64,000 bases of DNA, from assembly GCF_002262885.1 (NCBI RefSeq), contig NZ_NKYF01000025.1, forward strand, positions 62,001 to 126,000. The letters are read 5' to 3'. Source of the DNA: Pseudonocardia sp. MH-G8. Its GTDB lineage: Bacteria; Actinomycetota; Actinomycetes; Mycobacteriales; Pseudonocardiaceae. The translations under genes were made by a program, and so were the position numbers. Below the pieces are notes generated by a model, which worked only from the letters and a program-made list of their open reading frames with translations, did not search any database and was not told the origin of the DNA. Below are positions 8,940 to 17,156 of the stretch, one piece after another (the stretch's first letter is position 1; each line of letters opens with the position of its first letter).

Positions 8940-10109
8940 ATGACCGCCGTCGACACGTCCATAGAGGTGCCCGCCGCGGGAGGTGGCTGGCGCACGATCG
9001 AGCTCGCCGCGCCGCGGGTGTGGACGCCGCACCCGCAGCCCTACCGCACCCGCGTCGCGTTCGCGGCCGCCCACGTCGTGGCCGACCCGTGGGGCGAGAA
9101 CGTGCCCGGGGCGCCGGCGGCGATCGACTGGGAGTCCACGCTGGCGTTCCGCCGCCACCTGTTCTCCTACGGGCTGGGCGTCGCCGAGGCCATGGACACC
9201 GCCCAGCGCAACATGGGCCTGGACTGGCCGGCCGTGCAGGAGCTGGTGCGCCGCAGCGCCGCGCAGGCCCAGGCGCACGGAGCCCGCATCGCCGCAGGCG
9301 CGGGCACCGACCACCGCACGGACCTGACGTCGGTCGACGACGTGCTCGCCGCCTACACCGAGCAGGTCGAGTTCGTCGAGGGAACCGGTGCCCAGGTGAT
9401 CCTCATGGCGTCGCGGCAGCTCGCCGCCGTGGCCGCAGGCCCGGACGACTACCTGCGCGTCTACGAGGCCCTGCTGCGCCAGGTGCGCGAGCCGGTGATC
9501 CTGCACTGGCTCGGCGAGGCGTTCGACCCGCAGCTCGCGGGCTACTGGGGCTCGGCGGACGTCGCCGACGCCACGGCCACCTTCGTGTCGCTCGTCGAGG
9601 CGCATGCAAGCAAGGTCGACGGTGTCAAGGTCTCGCTGCTCTCGGCCGAGCACGAGGTCGGGCTGCGCGCCGAGCTGCCCGAGGGCGTGCGCCTCTACAC
9701 CGGCGACGACTTCCACTACCCGGAGCTGATCCGCGGCGACGGCACGCACCACTCGGACGCGCTGCTCGGCGCGTTCGCCGCGATCGCGCCGGCGGCCTCG
9801 GCCGCGCTGGCGGCGCTGGACTCCGACGACCTCGAGCGCTACGACGCCGAGTTCGCACCCACGCTGGAGCTGTCGCGCAAGGTGTTCGCGGCGCCGACCT
9901 TCTACTACAAGACCGGCATCGCGTTCCTGTCCTGGCTCGCCGGGCACCAGCCCGGCTTCACGATGGTCGGCGGGCTGCAGTCGGCACGGTCGGTGGTGCA
10001 CCTGTCCGAGGTGTTCGCGCTGGCCAACGACGCGCGCCTGCTGCCGGACCCGGAGGCTGCGGCCGCGAAGCTGCGCAGCCTGCTCACGGTGGCCGGAGCC
10101 GTGCGATGA
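8940..10109 (+). CDS. DUF993 family protein (DHDPS-like aldolase superfamily)
   Basis: 389 aa. GGAGG at 8931-8935 precedes ATG 8940. The whole sequence fits the DUF993 family, distantly related to dihydrodipicolinate synthase-type TIM-barrel lyases: see the IDWESTLAFRRHLFSYGLGVAEAMDTAQRN segment and a Lys-containing strand DGVKVSLLSAEHE near residue 225 that could carry a Schiff-base lysine. No activity is established for the family that I know of. In this context a retro-aldol or dehydration step on an oxidised sugar derivative is likely (inference). It overlaps the next gene by four bases. Confidence 0.85.
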   Translation: MTAVDTSIEVPAAGGGWRTIELAAPRVWTPHPQPYRTRVAFAAAHVVADPWGENVPGAPAAIDWESTLAFRRHLFSYGLGVAEAMDTAQRNMGLDWPAVQELVRRSAAQAQAHGARIAAGAGTDHRTDLTSVDDVLAAYTEQVEFVEGTGAQVILMASRQLAAVAAGPDDYLRVYEALLRQVREPVILHWLGEAFDPQLAGYWGSADVADATATFVSLVEAHASKVDGVKVSLLSAEHEVGLRAELPEGVRLYTGDDFHYPELIRGDGTHHSDALLGAFAAIAPAASAALAALDSDDLERYDAEFAPTLELSRKVFAAPTFYYKTGIAFLSWLAGHQPGFTMVGGLQSARSVVHLSEVFALANDARLLPDPEAAAAKLRSLLTVAGAVR

Positions 10110-11011
10110 CCTTGGCGGATCTCGCGGTCGACGTCCCCAGTGGCTCCCCGGCGCGGGTGGCGACGCCCCCGCCGGGTGATCCCCGGCTGGCCCGGCTCTC
10201 GCTCAACCAGCGCACCACCGCGAACTGGAACCTGCGGGAGGCGGTGGACGGGACCGTCGCCGCCGGGCTGCCGGCGATCGGGCTGTGGCGCGAGCCGGTG
10301 GCCGAGGTCGGCACCCACGTCGCCCGCCAGATCGTCGACGACGCCGGGTTGCGCGTCTCGTCGCTGTGCCGCGGCGGGTTCTTCACCGCCTCCGACCCGG
10401 CCGAGCGGGCTCGGGCCCACGATGACAACCTGCACGCCCTCGACGAGGCCGCCGGCCTCGGCACGCGGGCGCTCGTGCTCGTGCCCGGTGGGCTGCCGGC
10501 GGGGGACAAGGACCTCGCAGGGGCCCGCGCCCGGGCGGCCGAGGCGATCGCGGCGCTCGTGCCGGCCGCCGTCGAGCGCGGCGTCACGCTGGGCATCGAG
10601 CCGATGAACCCGATCTACGCCGCCGACCGCGGCGTGGTGTCCACCCTCGCGCAGGCCCTCGACATCGCCGAGGACTTCGCCCCGCACGAGGTCGGCGTCG
10701 TCGTCGACACCTTCCACCTGTGGTGGGAGCCGGGCGTGCACGCCCAGATCGCGCGGGCGGGGGAGCGGATCGTGTCCTACCAGGTCTGCGACTGGATCAC
10801 CCCGCTGCCGGCCGACTCCCTGCTCGCCCGCGGGATGATGGGTGACGGCCACGTGGACTTCCCGTCCTTCACCCGCGCCGTCGCCGCCACCGGCTACACC
10901 GGCGACGTCGAGGTGGAGATCTTCCACGCCGACGTCTGGGCGGCGCCCGGGGACCAGGTGATCGCCACGATGGCCCGGCGCTACGTGGAGCTGGTGCAGC
11001 CGCACCTGTGA
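10106..11011 (+). CDS. Sugar phosphate isomerase/epimerase family TIM-barrel protein
   Basis: 301 aa, start coupled to the previous stop by ATGA. It is an AP endonuclease family 2-type TIM barrel (xylose isomerase-like) with candidate metal ligands in GIEPMNP (Glu), VVDTFHLWW (Asp, His) and EVEIFH (Glu) in the usual order. It probably isomerises or epimerises a keto sugar or inosose-like intermediate made by the upstream oxidoreductase. It is the last gene of the LacI-controlled cluster; the next gene points the other way. Confidence 0.87.
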   Translation: MTLADLAVDVPSGSPARVATPPPGDPRLARLSLNQRTTANWNLREAVDGTVAAGLPAIGLWREPVAEVGTHVARQIVDDAGLRVSSLCRGGFFTASDPAERARAHDDNLHALDEAAGLGTRALVLVPGGLPAGDKDLAGARARAAEAIAALVPAAVERGVTLGIEPMNPIYAADRGVVSTLAQALDIAEDFAPHEVGVVVDTFHLWWEPGVHAQIARAGERIVSYQVCDWITPLPADSLLARGMMGDGHVDFPSFTRAVAATGYTGDVEVEIFHADVWAAPGDQVIATMARRYVELVQPHL

Positions 11012-11212
11012 GCGGCACCGGATGGCGGGACGCGCGGTGATCGCTCCGAGCCGCATAGCAGCGCGGTCGCGGCAGCGGTCAGGTGCGGTTCGGATCGGTA
11101 TTCGTCCCGTGATCGTCGCGAGACGTACGCGCGTGCTGTTCCCGCACCCCGCGATGTACTGCTCGGACGGATCACGGCTGTCGCGTCGATCCAGAGGCCT
11201 GTCCCCGAGTGC

Positions 11213-11812
11213 TCAGCGGCGCGGGCCGCGGGCCTCGTGGACGATCGCCGGGGGCAGGTTGCGCCAGACCGTCGGGCTCGTCGTCACCTCGGCGAAGTGG
11301 GCGCGCAGGTCGGCCAGCTGGCGGCGGGCCGGCGGGGCCCAGCGGGTCCAGGTGTAGCCGAACTGTGTGAACACCCCGTCGGGCGCGAGCACCTGCGTGA
11401 TCACGGTGTGCAGGCCGCGGCCGTCGGCACCGGGGGAGTAGGCCACCCACGGCAGGCCGCTGACCACCGCGTCGACGGCCGCGATGCCGCGGTCGGCCAG
11501 CAGGCGGGGCAGCTCGCGGGCGTCGGCCCGCACGACGTCGACCTCGGGGTGGCGTTCGGCCAGCAGCTCGGCCCAGCGGGCGTTCAGCTCGACGGCCACG
11601 TGCCGCGCCCGGCCGCCGGTGCGCTCCTGGATGGCGCGGGTGAACGCGCCGGTGCCCGGGCCCAACTCCACCACGACCGGCGCGGCGTCGGCGGGCAGCG
11701 GCCGCACCATCGCCGCGGCGAGGGCGGCGGAACTCGGCGTCACGGAGGCGGTGTGCAGAGGATCGCGCACGAACTCGCGGACGAACCGGCCGGTGTCCAC
11801 CCACGCCGTCAC
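11213..11812 (-). CDS. Class I SAM-dependent methyltransferase
   Basis: 199 aa. SAM-binding motif I is VVELGPGTGAFTRAI (about residues 47-61), followed by an acidic residue after the second strand (VAVELNARWAE) and motif IV region VVSGLPWVAYSP, giving an NLP-like SGLPW pattern. This resembles the KsgA/Erm and phospholipid N-methyltransferase (PmtA-like) group rather than small-molecule O-methyltransferases. The substrate is unknown. GTG 11812 has only a weak ribosome site. The 200-bp gap to the gene ending at 11011 holds no recognisable element. Confidence 0.8.
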   Translation of the reverse strand: MTAWVDTGRFVREFVRDPLHTASVTPSSAALAAAMVRPLPADAAPVVVELGPGTGAFTRAIQERTGGRARHVAVELNARWAELLAERHPEVDVVRADARELPRLLADRGIAAVDAVVSGLPWVAYSPGADGRGLHTVITQVLAPDGVFTQFGYTWTRWAPPARRQLADLRAHFAEVTTSPTVWRNLPPAIVHEARGPRR

Positions 11813-11847
11813 GGGGGCAGCCTACCGGGCTGCGGACGGCGCACCCA

Positions 11848-12040
11848 TGCGACGAAGGGCACTCTCGTCGGCACCTGGTGTCCCGAACCGGAAGCCCACC
11901 ACACAACTCGACGGCCCAGCCCTCCGCTGAGCACACCGGCGCCCGGTACGACGCCGGCGCACTCAGCGCACCTGGCCCCGCCGATTCATGCACCGGACTT
12001 CCGGTTCGGGACACCAGCGGACGAAGTGCCGTTCGTCGGG
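11848..12040. repeat. Long inverted repeat with nested palindromes
   Basis: A perfect 20-bp inverted repeat (11875-11894 against 11998-12017) is extended on the outer side by about 25 imperfectly matching bases, with a spacer near 103 bp. Each outer arm is itself palindromic, of the form GACGAA-N5-TTCGTC (12019-12036 in the right arm). The core TGCCSTTCGTCG also occurs singly near 27095. The element occupies most of the 308-bp gap between the methyltransferase start and the small gene at 12121, which are divergently transcribed. Confidence 0.7.
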
Positions 12041-12120
12041 CGTAGCGACCCGGGCCTTCCCCTGCCCGAGGGTTCGCCCGTACCGTCGGCGGTGATGCCC
12101 GTCACGTGAGGGGGACCGCC

Positions 12121-12429
12121 GTGCATCCGCACCGACTGCAGCAGCTCGTGACGTCCGTACCGGACAACATCGACGCCGACCAGCGCGCCCGCCTGCTCGC
12201 CCACGTCCAGGCCTCCGATCGCTGCCGCGTACGGGCCGAGCGCGTGCGCGAGGAGCTGGACGAGGCGCTCGACGGCGCCGGCACCGCCGACCGCGCCGTC
12301 GACCTCGCCAGCGAGCTGGACGGCCTCGAACGCGTCCAGGAACGCATGGACAAGGGGCTCTGTGGCCTGGTGGACGAGCTGACGAGCACGCCGCGCCTCG
12401 TGCGCTACGACGACGGAGTGCCCGTCTGA
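12121..12429 (+). CDS. Small hypothetical protein
   Basis: 102 aa from GTG 12121, preceded by GAGGGGG at 12108-12114; an in-frame GTG at 12106 lacks such a site. The product is charged, mostly helical and soluble (DADQRARLLAHVQASDRCRVRAERVREELDEAL...), with no signal peptide or known motif. The strongly GC-biased third positions support coding. I do not recognise the family. Confidence 0.65.
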   Translation: MHPHRLQQLVTSVPDNIDADQRARLLAHVQASDRCRVRAERVREELDEALDGAGTADRAVDLASELDGLERVQERMDKGLCGLVDELTSTPRLVRYDDGVPV

Positions 12430-12442
12430 CCGGCTCCGGCCG

Positions 12443-13072
12443 TCACACCCGCAGGAACTCGCGGGCGGCGGCGGCCCCCGCCGCCGGGTCCCACCCGGTG
12501 GAGCCGATCACGGCCACGACGTGCGCCTCGTCGACGGCGGCATCCGCGGCGAGCAGCGCGTCGACGGCGCGCGGGTCCGGGGCCGACCCGGCCAGGCCCG
12601 GCGCGTCCTGCACGAACTCGCCCACGAGCTCGCGGCACCGGTCGTCGTCGGTGGCGGGCAGGCCGACCGAGGCGAACCCGTCGTCGGGCTCGTACTCGGC
12701 ACGCCGCCAGGTGCCTTCGGAGAAGCCGTAGACGAAACCGACCCACAGCCCGCGGTCCAGCGCCGCGCGGGCAGGCGGCTCCCACCAGGCGGGGGCGCCC
12801 GCGAGCAGGTCGGTCTCCGGTTCCTGGAAGTACTCCGCGGCGGTGGACCAGTAGGTGTCGGAGTACTCGTGGTCGTGCCCCACGAGCACGGCCCGCCCGT
12901 CGCCGAGGTGGTGCAGGTCGGCCCAGTTGCCGCCGCCGTCGTCGAAGTGCCACACGGGCCCTGCGGCGTGGCAGCTGTCGCCCCAGCCGCGGGCGGCGCA
13001 CACCGCGGCGAACGCCGCCCACCGACCGCGCATCGTCCCCGGCTGCGGCAGGTCCAGCACGACGAGCTCCAT
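12443..13072 (-). CDS. Hypothetical protein
   Basis: 209 aa from ATG 13072, with GAGGGGG five bases upstream. The sequence is rich in Trp and acidic residues (GPVWHFDDGGGNWADLHHLGDG, then ETDLLAGAPAWWEPPARAAL, and GWDPAAGAAAAREFL at the end). It is soluble, with no signal peptide. I do not recognise a catalytic motif. It ends 14 bp from the convergent small gene and lies downstream of a HAD hydrolase gene with a 38-bp gap, so the two may be cotranscribed. Confidence 0.7.
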   Translation of the reverse strand: MELVVLDLPQPGTMRGRWAAFAAVCAARGWGDSCHAAGPVWHFDDGGGNWADLHHLGDGRAVLVGHDHEYSDTYWSTAAEYFQEPETDLLAGAPAWWEPPARAALDRGLWVGFVYGFSEGTWRRAEYEPDDGFASVGLPATDDDRCRELVGEFVQDAPGLAGSAPDPRAVDALLAADAAVDEAHVVAVIGSTGWDPAAGAAAAREFLRV

Positions 13073-13110
13073 GGCGTCCCCCTCGGATCGGCGCCATGCT
13101 CCCAGGCCCG

Positions 13111-13827
13111 CTATGCCGACGGCGGCGCGGGCCGGTCGAGCAGGGCGAGCAGCGGGCGGAGGCCGTCGGGGCGGCGGTCGGCCGGCAGGTGGTCCACGAA
13201 CCGGACCGCGCAGCCGATCGCGGCGGCACCGGCGTCGGCGGTGCGGTCGTCGCCGACCATCAGGACGTCGTGCGGGTCGGTACCGAGCGCGTCGCAGGCG
13301 ATCCGGAACAGCGCCGGGTCGGGCTTCTGGATGCCGTGCTCGTAGGACAGGACGTACGCGTCCACCGCGCCGTCGAGCCCGTGGGCCCGCACCACCGGCC
13401 GCAGGTCCCAGCCGATGTTGCTGATCACCCCGACCCGGATCCCCTGCTGCTGCAGCGCCGCCAGGACGTCGGCGGCGTCGGGATAGGGCTGCCACGCCGC
13501 CGGGGACATGTGGCGGTCGTAGAGGGCGTCGTACAGGCGCGGGTCCGGGAGCTCGACCTGGCGGGCCAGCCCGGTGTAGGCGGCGCGGTGGCGCTCGGCG
13601 CTCTCGTCGCGGGTGGCCCAGAGCTCGTCCAGGTGCGTGGGAACGGCTTGCGGGGCCGACCCACCGGGCAGGGCACCGGCCCGCTCCAGCTCCTGCGTCA
13701 GTCGGTCGACGTCGGCGGGTGGGAGGACTGTCCCCGCCTCGTCGAGCACCGCGGTGAGCCAGCGCTGCGTGCTCTCGATGCGGAAGAGGGTCCCGGAGAA
13801 GTCGAAGAGCACACCCTTGATCGCCAT
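13111..13827 (-). CDS. HAD-family hydrolase
   Basis: 238 aa. The four HAD motifs are visible: motif I VLFDFSGTL (nucleophile Asp9, with Ser where the acid/base Asp normally sits), motif II VGVISNIGW, motif III Lys in GIQKPDPALF, and motif IV MVGDDRTADAG. The N-terminal helical cap places it among haloacid-dehalogenase/phosphatase-like (subfamily IA) proteins. DFSGT instead of DxDGT is a modest departure that also occurs in some family members. It lies 16 bp downstream of the small membrane gene and may be the tail of the operon that starts at 17040. Confidence 0.85.
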   Translation of the reverse strand: MAIKGVLFDFSGTLFRIESTQRWLTAVLDEAGTVLPPADVDRLTQELERAGALPGGSAPQAVPTHLDELWATRDESAERHRAAYTGLARQVELPDPRLYDALYDRHMSPAAWQPYPDAADVLAALQQQGIRVGVISNIGWDLRPVVRAHGLDGAVDAYVLSYEHGIQKPDPALFRIACDALGTDPHDVLMVGDDRTADAGAAAIGCAVRFVDHLPADRRPDGLRPLLALLDRPAPPSA

Positions 13828-13843
13828 GTCGCCATGCTCCCGC

Positions 13844-14182
13844 TCACCCGGTCGGGCGGTGGACCCGGGCCGCCCGCAGGCAGTAGAGGGCGACGGTCGC
13901 GGCGACCAGCCCGAGCACCGGCTGCACGAGCAGCAGCCCCGCGCTCAGCGCGCACGACGACACGGTGAGGATCTTCCACGTCGCGGCCTCGCGCGGACCG
14001 CTCCCCGGGCGTGGCGCCGCCGGACGGCCCGCGATCCGCGACCCGACGACACCTTGGACGACCGCGGCGAGGCCGAACACGCCCGCCCACAGCCAGGATC
14101 CCTCCGCCGCGCGCAGCCCGGCGAGGACGAGGAAGCAGCCCGCCGCGAGCAGGTGCCCCGGCGACGTGCGGAGCCCGGTCAC
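13844..14182 (-). CDS. Small integral membrane protein
   Basis: 112 aa from GTG 14182, overlapping the stop of the permease gene by four bases. Three or four hydrophobic segments are visible (LLAAGCFLVLAGL, LWAGVFGLAAVVQGVVG, ILTVSSCALSAGLLLVQPVLGLVAATVALYCL). No family is recognised. The tight coupling to the Nramp-like gene suggests a helper or regulatory subunit of that permease (inference). Confidence 0.75.
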   Translation of the reverse strand: MTGLRTSPGHLLAAGCFLVLAGLRAAEGSWLWAGVFGLAAVVQGVVGSRIAGRPAAPRPGSGPREAATWKILTVSSCALSAGLLLVQPVLGLVAATVALYCLRAARVHRPTG

Positions 14183-15624
14183 GACAGCACCCCCAGGTAC
14201 TGGCCGAGCGCGACGAGCCCGGAGACGAGCAGCACCACCGACGACACGGCCACGAGCGCGCGGGCGGCCGGCCTCGTGCGCAGCCCCGCGGGGAACACAC
14301 GCCGCTCCAGCACGAGCAGGCCCAGCCCGTAGATGCCGCACGCCACCGTGCCGCCGACGATGTTCGCCGGCGTGATCAGCGCGACGAGGTCGGCGCCGGT
14401 GAGGATCAGCGCGGTGGCGCCCAGCAACACATAGACGTAGACGACCTTGCGCGTCGCGCCGAGACCGCGGGTGCGCACCTTCGCCGAGACGGCGGAGAGC
14501 GACTCGTAGGTGGTCCGGGAGTAGACCTCCCAGATGGCGTACATGGTGCCGAAGAAGACCATGATGATCGCGACGACGTAGAAGTACCGGAACACCGGAT
14601 GGATCACGCCGAGCACGTCGCCCTGGTAGGTGAGGACGTTCTGCCCGGTGGGCACGTTGCGCGCCGCACCGAGGATCTCCTTGCCGGTGATCACGAACGC
14701 GACCGCCGTCAGAGCCATCGCCGTGAAGCTGAGCACCACGTCGCCCAGCGGCGCCCGCGACCAGCCGCGCACCCGCGTGCGCTCCTGGGGGGTGTCGGCC
14801 AGTGCGAGCGGCGCGTCCACGGACCGGTCGCGACCCGGCAGGCCCAGCGCGCCCCACCGCTTCTCGCGCATGAGGCCGGCGTAGCCGATGTAGTCGTACA
14901 TGCCACCGCCGAGCCCGCCCATGAACACGACCGCCTCGACCCAGACGGCGCGGTCGGCGATCTCGGGGTAGTCGGTGAAGACGAACGGCTCGTAGCCGAA
15001 GCCCTGCGGGACGAAGCCGGCCAGCACGTCCAGCCACCGGGGCTGGGCGGCGAACACGGCCACGACCACCAGGGCGACCTTGAGCGAGACGATGGCCACC
15101 TGCGCCCGTTCCAGCAGCGCGTACCAGCCGAACCAGGCCAGCGCCGCGGCGAGCACCAGGAGCACCAGCCCCCAGGCCACGGCGGGCCCGCCGAACACGA
15201 CGTTCAGGTAACTGCCGATGCCGGTGGCGAGCGCGCTGGCCACGAACGGGAACGAGAGCACCGCGAGCGCGCCGACCAGCGCCGGGAACCAGCCGCGGGG
15301 CCCCGGGATCGCCCGCGCCAGGCCGCTCATGGGGTGCTCGCCGGTCAGCACGATGTAGCGGTTCGAGACGTAGATGATCGCGGCCTTCGTGACGGCGCCG
15401 ACCACGACGAGCCACAGGATCGCGTACCCGAAGACCGCCCCGAGCCGCGAGGCGAGGACGGTCTCGCCGCTGCCCACGGTGAGCGAGGCGATGATCGCGC
15501 CGGGCCCGAAGAACAGCAGGATCGTCTTCAGGCTCAGTCGCTTGCGGGCCAGCTCGGGCGGCACCTCCGGCAGGAGCGGCGGCTGCGGGGACATCTCGGC
15601 CTCGGGATTCTCTGGACGCACCAT
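14179..15624 (-). CDS. Nramp-family permease lacking canonical metal motifs
   Basis: 481 aa with about 11-12 membrane segments. The overall pattern is that of the Nramp (SLC11) family of the LeuT fold: an N-terminal cytosolic tail, then LKTILLFFGPGAIIASLTVGSGE as segment 1. The metal-binding DPGN of segment 1 reads GPGA here, and the MPH motif of segment 6 is absent (the region reads FMGGLGGGMYDYIGYAG). A divalent-metal substrate is therefore doubtful. It lies 72 bp downstream of a SAF-domain oxidoreductase gene and shares its LacI-type operator, suggesting uptake of an organic substrate with a coupling ion (inference). The family call is from pattern recognition only. Confidence 0.78.
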   Translation of the reverse strand: MVRPENPEAEMSPQPPLLPEVPPELARKRLSLKTILLFFGPGAIIASLTVGSGETVLASRLGAVFGYAILWLVVVGAVTKAAIIYVSNRYIVLTGEHPMSGLARAIPGPRGWFPALVGALAVLSFPFVASALATGIGSYLNVVFGGPAVAWGLVLLVLAAALAWFGWYALLERAQVAIVSLKVALVVVAVFAAQPRWLDVLAGFVPQGFGYEPFVFTDYPEIADRAVWVEAVVFMGGLGGGMYDYIGYAGLMREKRWGALGLPGRDRSVDAPLALADTPQERTRVRGWSRAPLGDVVLSFTAMALTAVAFVITGKEILGAARNVPTGQNVLTYQGDVLGVIHPVFRYFYVVAIIMVFFGTMYAIWEVYSRTTYESLSAVSAKVRTRGLGATRKVVYVYVLLGATALILTGADLVALITPANIVGGTVACGIYGLGLLVLERRVFPAGLRTRPAARALVAVSSVVLLVSGLVALGQYLGVLS

Positions 15625-15696
15625 TGCAGACCCTTCCTCTCGTGGACGGCGGCCCGGCTCAGGCCATCGGAGCGAGGCCCAGGAGCGAGGGCGTCG

Positions 15697-17040
15697 TCAC
15701 GGCTGCTCGAGGAGTCGCTCCGTCTCGCGCCGCAGTTCGAGCACGCGGCCGAACGCGGCCTCGTCCAACTGCACGTCGTCCCAGGTGACGATCGCGCCCT
15801 TCGCGACGTCGCGCCGCAGCGCGACGTGGTGGGCGAGCGCGATCGGGAGCGCGCGCCGCGTGACGGACGCCCGCGCGGAGATCAGCTTCCCCCAGACCGT
15901 GTAGCCGCCCTCGCCGTCGAGCACGTCGCCGGCGGCGAGGTCCTTCTTGGCGGTGGCCACCACGTCGGCGGAGAACCCCTTCGGGGCACCGGTGGCGATG
16001 CCGCGCAGGACGGCGTTGGCGATCGAGACGCCGAGCTCGAGGCCGATGTAGTGGTACGGGCGGAAGAGCGCGGCGTACTGCTTCGTCGGGTCGGCGTGCC
16101 AGCCGTACTCGGAGAAGCAGCCGGAGACGTAGTCGTTGGTCGCCTTCACGACCACGAAGACGCCCTCCTGCGTGTTGTGCGGGATCGGGGTGCCGTCGCG
16201 GGTGACGCTCGACATGACGTCGACGGACCCCTCGTGCGCCAGGACCCCGCCGACCTCGCGGGGCCGGCAGATCGTGGCGATCTGCTCGACGTCGCCCGGG
16301 GTGAAGGTCAGCCCTTCGTCCGAGGGCGCCAGGCCGGCCGCGTTGGCCACCGCGGCCATCTCGATGGCCGCCTTCGTGCCGTCCCGGAACGCCGTGTGCA
16401 TGTAGGGGTTCAGCTGCCCGGAGTCGGTGAGCTCCTTGGAGAACTCCCAGTTCTCCCACACGTTGTCGGGGTTCATCTCGTGGTAGTGCTCGAGGTACTT
16501 GGCCCCCTTGCCCGCGCACACGACGTGGAAGCCGCTGGTGCGGGCCCAGTCGACCAGCTCCATGATCAGCGCGGGCTGGTCGCCGTAGGCCATCGAGTAC
16601 ACGAGCCCGCGGTCGGCCGCACGGCGGGCGAGGGCGGGCCCGACCACCGCGTCCGCCTCGACCGTCACCATGATCACGTGCTGGCCTGCGTCGAACGCGG
16701 CGAGGGCGTGCGACGTGCCGACGATCGGGTTCCCGGTGGCCTCCACCAGAACGTCGACGCGGTCGGTGAACAGCGGCGACGCGTCCGGGAGCACCGCGGT
16801 GGTGCCGTCGGCGAGCGCGGTGGCGAGGTCGTCGGTGACCGCGTCCTCGGGCCAGTCGACGAGCTTCAGCGACTGGTGCGCCCGGTCGAGGTTGATGTCG
16901 GCGATCGCCGCGACGTGGATCCCCGGGGTCGTGCGCGCCTGGGCGAGGAACATCGTGCCGAACCGGCCGGCGCCGATGAGGCCCACCCGGATCGGTTCGC
17001 CGTCGCGCTCACGGGCCTGCAGCAGGTCGTGCAAGTTCAC
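15697..17040 (-). CDS. NAD(P)-dependent oxidoreductase with C-terminal SAF domain
   Basis: 447 aa from GTG 17040 (AGGAG five bases upstream); an upstream in-frame extension overlaps the operator and is not used. The Rossmann motif GLIGAGRFGTMFL lies near residues 20-32, followed by a homoserine-dehydrogenase-like middle. The C-terminal 90 residues (KKDLAAGDVLDGEGGYTVWGKLISA through VTWDDVQLDE) look like a SAF domain, as found in altronate dehydratase and antifreeze-like proteins. The family usually acts on hydroxylated acids or is uncharacterised. As the first gene of the operon it is probably the catabolic entry enzyme. Confidence 0.85.
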   Translation of the reverse strand: MNLHDLLQARERDGEPIRVGLIGAGRFGTMFLAQARTTPGIHVAAIADINLDRAHQSLKLVDWPEDAVTDDLATALADGTTAVLPDASPLFTDRVDVLVEATGNPIVGTSHALAAFDAGQHVIMVTVEADAVVGPALARRAADRGLVYSMAYGDQPALIMELVDWARTSGFHVVCAGKGAKYLEHYHEMNPDNVWENWEFSKELTDSGQLNPYMHTAFRDGTKAAIEMAAVANAAGLAPSDEGLTFTPGDVEQIATICRPREVGGVLAHEGSVDVMSSVTRDGTPIPHNTQEGVFVVVKATNDYVSGCFSEYGWHADPTKQYAALFRPYHYIGLELGVSIANAVLRGIATGAPKGFSADVVATAKKDLAAGDVLDGEGGYTVWGKLISARASVTRRALPIALAHHVALRRDVAKGAIVTWDDVQLDEAAFGRVLELRRETERLLEQP

Positions 17041-17062
17041 GGGGACTCCTGTGGCTGCTAGA

Positions 17063-17089
17063 GTGGTACCGGTTCCAGTTTTGTACCAC
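17063..17089. promoter_or_regulatory. LacI-type operator between divergent genes
   Basis: TGGTACCGGTTCCA at 17064-17077 is a 14-bp near-palindrome with a central CG, the classic LacI-family operator form (one mismatched pair). A further dyad, GTGGTAC (17063-17069) with GTACCAC (17083-17089), overlaps it. It lies 24 bp upstream of the oxidoreductase start and 68 bp upstream of the LacI start. Confidence 0.75.
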
Positions 17090-17156
17090 GCACGTTTCGC
17101 CACGGTCAACGATCGACTTGGGGTTGAATGGCCCGGCGCAGCGCGGAGGGAGCGGG

